DNA of 64,000 nucleotides from Dietzia natronolimnaea (GTDB lineage: Bacteria; Actinomycetota; Actinomycetes; Mycobacteriales; Mycobacteriaceae): assembly GCF_039525805.1 (NCBI RefSeq), contig NZ_BAAAHZ010000006.1, one strand, 5' to 3'. The notes under the pieces are model-generated. The model made no database searches, was not told where the DNA came from, and saw only the letters and a program-made list of their open reading frames with translations. Positions 60,148 to 64,000 of the stretch are shown here, one piece after another (the stretch's first letter is position 1; every line of letters starts with the position of its first letter). Both the position numbers and the translations under genes were made by a program.

Positions 60148-60849
60148 TCAGCCCGCGAAGTCCGCGACGAGCCGCTCGGCCAGTTCCGCGGAGGACTGCG
60201 GGTTCTGGCCGGTGTAGACGCCCCGGTCCACCACGACGTACGAGCCCCACGGCTCGGCGGCCGAGGAGTAGTCCGCGCCGAGCTCGACGAGCTTGTCCTC
60301 GAGGAGCCAGGGGGCGTTGGCCGCCAGTCCCACCTGCTCCTCCTCGACGTTGGAGAAACCGGTCATCCGGTAGCCGGCGAACGGCGAGGAGGCCGGGTCC
60401 TCGGACGCGGCGAGCACGGCGGCGGGGGCGTGGCAGAGCAGGGCCACGGGCGAGCCGGCGCTCACGCGCTCGGTCAGGATCGCCCCGGACGTCTGGTCGC
60501 GGGCCAGGTCCTCGAGCGGGCCGTGGCCGCCGGGGTAGAAGACCAGGTCGTACTCCGAGTGGTCCACGGACGCCAGGTCGACGGGCGAGTTCAGAACGGG
60601 GGCGAGCTGGTCGAGCGAGGCCTTGACCTTCTCAAGGGTCTGCGGATCGCCCGCCCCCTCGCCGAGGCTGGCCTGGTCGACCGTGGGCGCGCGGCCCCCG
60701 GGAGTGGCCACGGTGACGTTCCACCCGGCCCCGGTGAAGACCTCGTAGGGCGTGACGAACTCCTCGGCCCAGAACCCGGTGGGGTGCGCGGAGCCGTCCT
60801 TGAGGGTCCAGTGGTCGGCGGCGGACAGGATCATGAGGACGCTGGTCAT
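60148..60849 (-). CDS. DJ-1/PfpI family protein, Hsp31/glyoxalase-III-like
   Basis: A 233-aa type 1 glutamine amidotransferase-like protein. The catalytic cysteine is C139 followed by H140 in LLCHAPAA, with FYPGGHGPLEDL (104-115) as the nucleophile-elbow partner loop; E30 may be the third residue. This layout fits Hsp31-type chaperone/glyoxalase III proteins that detoxify methylglyoxal. TAGGGT (60862-60857) lies 7 nt before the ATG, so expression is probably leaderless. Confidence 0.88.
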   Translation of the reverse strand: MTSVLMILSAADHWTLKDGSAHPTGFWAEEFVTPYEVFTGAGWNVTVATPGGRAPTVDQASLGEGAGDPQTLEKVKASLDQLAPVLNSPVDLASVDHSEYDLVFYPGGHGPLEDLARDQTSGAILTERVSAGSPVALLCHAPAAVLAASEDPASSPFAGYRMTGFSNVEEEQVGLAANAPWLLEDKLVELGADYSSAAEPWGSYVVVDRGVYTGQNPQSSAELAERLVADFAG

Positions 60850-61176
60850 GGCCGCGACCCTACGGAGGTCACGCTGAACCGCAACTGAACGCGTCCGGGG
60901 TGTTTCGGGTCACAGACGACGCGGGGTAAGCGAATGCTCTCCGGGTTCCCGAGCCCGTGATCCTCAGACGGCCCCCCGCCCTACCAGCAGCGCTTCGAAT
61001 GACACCCATGTTGACGATGTATCAGCAGGTCAACGCGCCGGAACAGCGTTCCCATTCTTAGTCGACGAAGCAATTGCAGGCCGCGGAAGCCGCGCCTTAA
61101 CGTTCTCGCCGCACGAGCTGAGTGGCTCGTGAGTGAACGAGGACGGCGTTCGGTTCGGATGACCGGGAGGGCGGGG
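60850..61176. other. Intergenic region before an orphan gene pair
   Basis: A 327-bp gap with an inverted repeat GTTGAC-N13-GTCAAC (61010-61034) and a stem CACGAGC/GCTCGTG (61112-61118, 61125-61131). The base composition is visibly less GC-rich around 60990-61080 than in flanking genes, with AATTG and TCTTAG stretches. These may form the control region of the next gene. No gene is seen. Confidence 0.45.
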
Positions 61177-61710
61177 ATGAACGGCGATACGTCGGGGAGA
61201 GCGACGGGTCCGATGAGGGCATCGCTCGCGCTCGCCGGACTGGCGGTTCTCGGCGCCACCGCGGGGGCCGCTGCCGCGGTTCTCACGGCCGGGCAGGCCG
61301 GAGGGGTGGATGGAGTGTCGACCGGGGCTCCGGTCGCCCAGGCCGGGTTGACCACCACGGCCACCCCGGTCCGGTCCTCGACGACGACTCCGCCGCCGCC
61401 GCCGCCCAGCCCTGCCACGTCGACCGCCTCGGTCACGCGGGAGCCGCCGGCATCGTCCATCTCCGAGGAGCCCGCGGTTCGACCTGTCCCGGCTGAGGCC
61501 GCCGCACCTGTTCGCATGGCACCGGCACCGGCGCCGGTCAGGCAGGCCTACCCTCCGGCTCCGGTACCCGGTCGCGCCCCTGCACCCGCTCCCGCGCCAC
61601 CACCCGAACCTGCTCCTCCACCAGCGCATGCACCGCCGGCCATCACCATCCCGTTGATCCCGGTGCAGCCTCCACCAGTCGTTCAGCCGAAGCACGTGAC
61701 CATCGGCTGA
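61177..61710 (+). CDS. Proline-rich exported protein of unknown function
   Basis: A 177-aa protein with a hydrophobic signal/anchor segment (about residues 14-40), a Thr/Ser-rich stretch, then a long Pro/Ala-rich region (PPPPPPSPATS near residue 72, many APAP repeats) and a C-terminal IPLIPVQPPPVV. ATG 61177 was chosen because GGGAGGG precedes it; ATG 61159 and GTG 61129 are upstream options. It resembles cell-wall-spanning Pro-rich proteins. It is followed after 30 bp by a second unknown gene. Confidence 0.6.
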   Translation: MNGDTSGRATGPMRASLALAGLAVLGATAGAAAAVLTAGQAGGVDGVSTGAPVAQAGLTTTATPVRSSTTTPPPPPPSPATSTASVTREPPASSISEEPAVRPVPAEAAAPVRMAPAPAPVRQAYPPAPVPGRAPAPAPAPPPEPAPPPAHAPPAITIPLIPVQPPPVVQPKHVTIG

Positions 61711-61740
61711 CGTTCCAGAGAATCGACGAAAGGACCCACC

Positions 61741-62028
61741 ATGGACCCCATCACCTTTCTCATCGGCCTGGGCGCGGTGATCCTGCCGTACCTCGGTCCC
61801 GCCGCGGCTCTCGGCATCTCTCCGCTCGCCGCCGGTATCGGCGCCGCCGGACTCGGTACCGGCAGCGCAGTCTCCGCTCTCGGACTCGGTGGAGCCGTCG
61901 CGGCGAATCCGTTCACCGGCGCGGGTCTGCAGAGTGCGAGTGCGGATGGCTTCAACAACGGCGCTGCCGCTGTTGCGGGGGCTGTCAACGGGCTGAACAT
62001 TCCGGGAGTGCACCTCACCGTCAATTGA
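61741..62028 (+). CDS. Small Gly/Ala-rich hydrophobic protein
   Basis: A 95-aa protein with almost no charged residues after Asp 2, rich in Gly, Ala and Leu (FLIGLGAVILPYLGPAAALG, then GIGAAGLGTGSAVSALGLGG). A hydrophobic N-terminal segment is followed by a Gly-rich tail with several Asn. AAAGGA lies six bases before the ATG. It follows the Pro-rich gene by 30 bp and is likely cotranscribed. It may be a structural or pore-forming surface protein, but no family is recognised. Confidence 0.65.
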   Translation: MDPITFLIGLGAVILPYLGPAAALGISPLAAGIGAAGLGTGSAVSALGLGGAVAANPFTGAGLQSASADGFNNGAAAVAGAVNGLNIPGVHLTVN

Positions 62029-62105
62029 CGCCCGGCGTCCACCGCGCCCTGCTACGCCCCGACTCCGGTTGGGTCGCGGCAGGGCTACGGTGCTTGAATA
62101 GCGCG

Positions 62106-62651
62106 ATGACCAGCGTGACCTACCTGCAGCAGACCGACGCGTCCTGGCTGCGCCCGGCTCGCCGCGCCGACCTGACGATCTCCCGGGTCTTCCCGGCCGA
62201 GCCCGCCTTCAACTCGCAGATGTACCGCGAGATCGGCGCCGACTGGAAGTGGACCGACCGACTCGACTGGTCGGACGGACGCTGGGCCTCGTACTGCGCG
62301 GACCCCTGCGTCACCACCTTCCGGGCGACCCGGGGCGGCGAGGTCGCCGGGTTCGCCGAGTTGCGCATGAGCCCGTGCGGGGACGAGCCGGGCTCGGGCC
62401 ACGGGGACCCGGCCGACGGGGTCGATGTGGAGATCGTCTATTTCGGCCTGCTCCCCCACTTCGCCGGCCTGGGACTCGGCGGATGGTTCCTCTCCGAGAC
62501 CGTCCGGATCGCCTGGCAGGTCCCGGGGTGCCGCAGGGTCTGGCTGCACACGTGCGGGGACGACTCCCCGGCCGCGATCCCGAACTACCTGTCCCGCGGG
62601 TTCGTCGAGTACGCCCGGGAGGACACCGGCTGCGCGGCCTGCACGGCCTGA
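62106..62651 (+). CDS. GNAT-family N-acetyltransferase
   Basis: A 181-aa GNAT-fold protein. Acetyl-CoA-binding features are VEIVYFGLLPHFAGLGLGGWFL (in parts), with the loop near residues 118-130 in the position of the pyrophosphate-binding loop, and a following RVWLHTCGDDSPAAIPNYLSRGF segment typical of these enzymes. Several cysteines occur (SPCGDEPG, the C-terminal TGCAACTA). ATG 62106 is 14 nt after TACGGT (62086-62091). Substrate unknown. Its stop is 1 bp from the convergent MarR gene. Confidence 0.82.
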   Translation: MTSVTYLQQTDASWLRPARRADLTISRVFPAEPAFNSQMYREIGADWKWTDRLDWSDGRWASYCADPCVTTFRATRGGEVAGFAELRMSPCGDEPGSGHGDPADGVDVEIVYFGLLPHFAGLGLGGWFLSETVRIAWQVPGCRRVWLHTCGDDSPAAIPNYLSRGFVEYAREDTGCAACTA

Positions 62652-62652
62652 C

Positions 62653-63105
62653 TCACTGCTGGGTCAGCCGGCTCAGTGACCGTCCACCCATTCGCGAGAC
62701 CAGTTTCTCCGAGACGGCACCGAATGCCTGCAGCTCGTCGTCGTCGAGCCCGTCGAACAGCCACTCCGCCAGCGCGACACGCGCCGACACGACCTCCTCG
62801 ACGATCCGACGCGACTCGTCGGTGAGGTTGACCAGACGGACCCGCCGGTCGTCCGGCGGCATGGTCCGGACCACGTGTCCGCTGGCGACCAGCCCGTCGA
62901 CGAGGGCGGTGACCTGGCGCGGCGAGCAGTCCAGGAAGGTCGCCAGCTCCACCTGCTTGCACTCGCCCTCGAGCCCCAGGACGAACAGCAACTCCAGTCG
63001 CGGCACCGTGAGGCCGTAGTTCGCCGCAGCGCGCTCGATCGAACCCGACATCTCCTCGGCCAGCATCAACGCGCGATCGAGAATCTCACTCCCAGACAGT
63101 GCCAC
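62653..63105 (-). CDS. MarR-family transcriptional regulator
   Basis: A 150-aa winged-helix protein with the DNA-binding core KQVELATFLDCSPRQVTALVD and the wing MPPDDRRVRLVNLTDESR. GTG 63105 was chosen; an upstream ATG at 63138 would place the operator palindrome inside the coding frame. It is divergent from the CYP125-like gene, with an ATAGT-N4-ACTAT palindrome between them, and probably controls both. Confidence 0.85.
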   Translation of the reverse strand: MALSGSEILDRALMLAEEMSGSIERAAANYGLTVPRLELLFVLGLEGECKQVELATFLDCSPRQVTALVDGLVASGHVVRTMPPDDRRVRLVNLTDESRRIVEEVVSARVALAEWLFDGLDDDELQAFGAVSEKLVSRMGGRSLSRLTQQ

Positions 63106-63111
63106 GCGTAT

Positions 63112-63125
63112 ATAGTTACCACTAT
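63112..63125. promoter_or_regulatory. MarR-type operator ATAGT-N4-ACTAT
   Basis: A perfect palindrome, ATAGTTACCACTAT, lies 6 bp upstream of the MarR start and 51 bp upstream of the CYP125-like start. Its position between divergent genes fits an autoregulated MarR site. Confidence 0.65.
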
Positions 63126-63176
63126 TCACCTTTCCCACACCTGCCGACCGGCGGTGGACGAGGCGCAGGAGACATC

Positions 63177-64000
63177 GTGAACGTGACCATCCCAGCAGGA
63201 TTCGACTTCACCGACCCGGACCTGTTCGAGAAACGACTCCCGCACGAGGAGTGGCGCCAGTTGCGGCAGACCGAACCGATCCACCGCGTCGACAAGCGTC
63301 CCGGGTCGGACGGCTTCGACGACGACCACTACTGGCTCGTCACCAGGCACGCCGACGTCAAGGAGATCTCGCGCCTCACCGGCGAACTGTTCTCCGCGGG
63401 GGAGAACACGATGATCCCGCGGTTCTCCGAGGGAACCGACCGCTCGATCATCGAGGCGCAGCGGTCGATGCTGGTCAACGAGGACGGTGAGATCCACAAG
63501 AAACACCGCCGGATCATCTCCCGCGGCTTCACCCCACGCGGCGTGGCCGGCATGCGCGAGGAACTCGCCGACCGCGCGCGCAAGATCGTCACCGCCGCCG
63601 CGGAGTCGAACGCCGACGACTTCGTCACCGCGATCGCCTCCGAGCTCCCGCTCCAGGCGATCGCGGACCTGCTCGGCGTGCCGCAGGAGGACCGCCACAA
63701 GATCTTCGAGTGGTCCAACATCATGACCAGCTACGACGCCGGGGGCGACCCCGACGCTCCCGCCATCGCGTCAATGGAACTCATCGGGTACGCGAACACC
63801 ATGGCCGAGGACCGTGCCGCCAACCCGCGGGACGACATCGTGACCAAGCTCGTCCAGGCCGACGTCGACGGAGAGCACCTGTCGCCCGAGGAGTTCGGCT
63901 GGTTCGTCACCCTGCTGTCCGTCGCCGGCAACGAGACCACCCGCAACGCCACCACCCACGGCATGGTGGCCATGCTGGAGAACCCCGACCAGTGGGAGTT
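63177..64000 (+). CDS. Cytochrome P450, CYP125-like (steroid C26/27 monooxygenase), partial
   Basis: The first 274 codons are in the window; the heme cysteine lies beyond the right edge. The N-terminus GFDFTDPDLFEKRLP (8-22), the central SRGFTPRGVAG (115-125), SELPLQAIADLLGVPQEDRH (155-174) and the I-helix AGNETTRN (250-257) match CYP125 enzymes, which hydroxylate and oxidise the side-chain terminus of cholesterol and cholestenone. AGGAGA precedes GTG 63177. The flanking MarR gene and its palindrome, not a KstR-type box, lie upstream. A related P450 subfamily cannot be excluded without the C-terminus. Confidence 0.8.
   Translation, partial: MNVTIPAGFDFTDPDLFEKRLPHEEWRQLRQTEPIHRVDKRPGSDGFDDDHYWLVTRHADVKEISRLTGELFSAGENTMIPRFSEGTDRSIIEAQRSMLVNEDGEIHKKHRRIISRGFTPRGVAGMREELADRARKIVTAAAESNADDFVTAIASELPLQAIADLLGVPQEDRHKIFEWSNIMTSYDAGGDPDAPAIASMELIGYANTMAEDRAANPRDDIVTKLVQADVDGEHLSPEEFGWFVTLLSVAGNETTRNATTHGMVAMLENPDQWE

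Noticed and set aside
61030..62013. 327-aa minus-strand frame across the orphan gene pair
   Set aside because: Arg/Gly-rich shadow of the two plus-strand genes, which have good ribosome-binding sites and plausible exported or hydrophobic products.

Overview
The window is a high-GC actinobacterial chromosome segment, almost certainly from a mycolate-containing member of the Mycobacteriales. The evidence is a yrbE-mce lipid importer operon, a mycobacterial-type fadA/fadB pair, MpaB/latex-clearing-protein-like oxygenases, an F420/LLM-type oxidoreductase, secretory lipases and many GTG starts with leaderless -10 boxes. Overall character suggests a Dietzia/Gordonia/Rhodococcus-like genus; the exact genus is inference. 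No rRNA, tRNA, IS element, prophage or CRISPR array was seen. 

Left block (1-22110): a very long minus-strand operon runs fadA, fadB, nitronate monooxygenase-like, enoyl-CoA hydratase, fadD, yrbEA, yrbEB, mceA-mceF (mceF runs off the left edge). Most junctions are ATGA or GTGA overlaps. It is read from a near-consensus promoter with a palindrome just downstream. Divergent from it is a 406-aa protein with two TetR DNA-binding domains. Next to that, a second minus-strand operon encodes an aldehyde dehydrogenase and two MpaB-family (DUF2236) oxygenases, divergent from an acyl-CoA dehydrogenase operon. The two divergent control regions share the motif GATCACATATAT. I read the block as one regulon that may import a hydrophobic unsaturated compound, cleave it oxidatively, oxidise the aldehyde and feed the acid to beta-oxidation. 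This is the best candidate here for an undescribed system. 

Centre-left (22140-36900): a CUT1 carbohydrate ABC transporter (ATPase, lipoprotein, two permeases) with a strong hairpin inside the operon; a Tat-exported PhoX-type phosphatase; an alpha/beta hydrolase, a MarR regulator, an SDR and a ketopantoate reductase-like protein; then a btuFCD-type vitamin B12 importer headed by a clear cobalamin riboswitch, with a FhuF-like [2Fe-2S] protein as its last gene. 

Centre (36895-51530): a stand-alone Lrp/AsnC ligand domain, a ketosteroid isomerase with a KstR-type operator, a sugar MFS porter with a CRP/GlxR-like site, several small unknowns, two secretory lipases, a meta-cleavage-product hydrolase (HsaD/BphD type) under a perfect KstR-type palindrome, and two SnoaL-like genes facing each other across an apparently bidirectional -10 element, followed by an SDR. 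The KstR-type sites and a CYP125-like P450 at the right edge point to steroid catabolism. 

Right (51584-64000): leuS, DoxX/MarR, an SdpI-like protein with a cysteine-rich tail, a hemerythrin, two DUF202 proteins, an SLC10-type transporter, a dehalogenase-like hydrolase, a DJ-1/Hsp31-like protein, an orphan pair of exported or membrane proteins, a GNAT enzyme, and a MarR gene divergent from the truncated CYP125-like gene.
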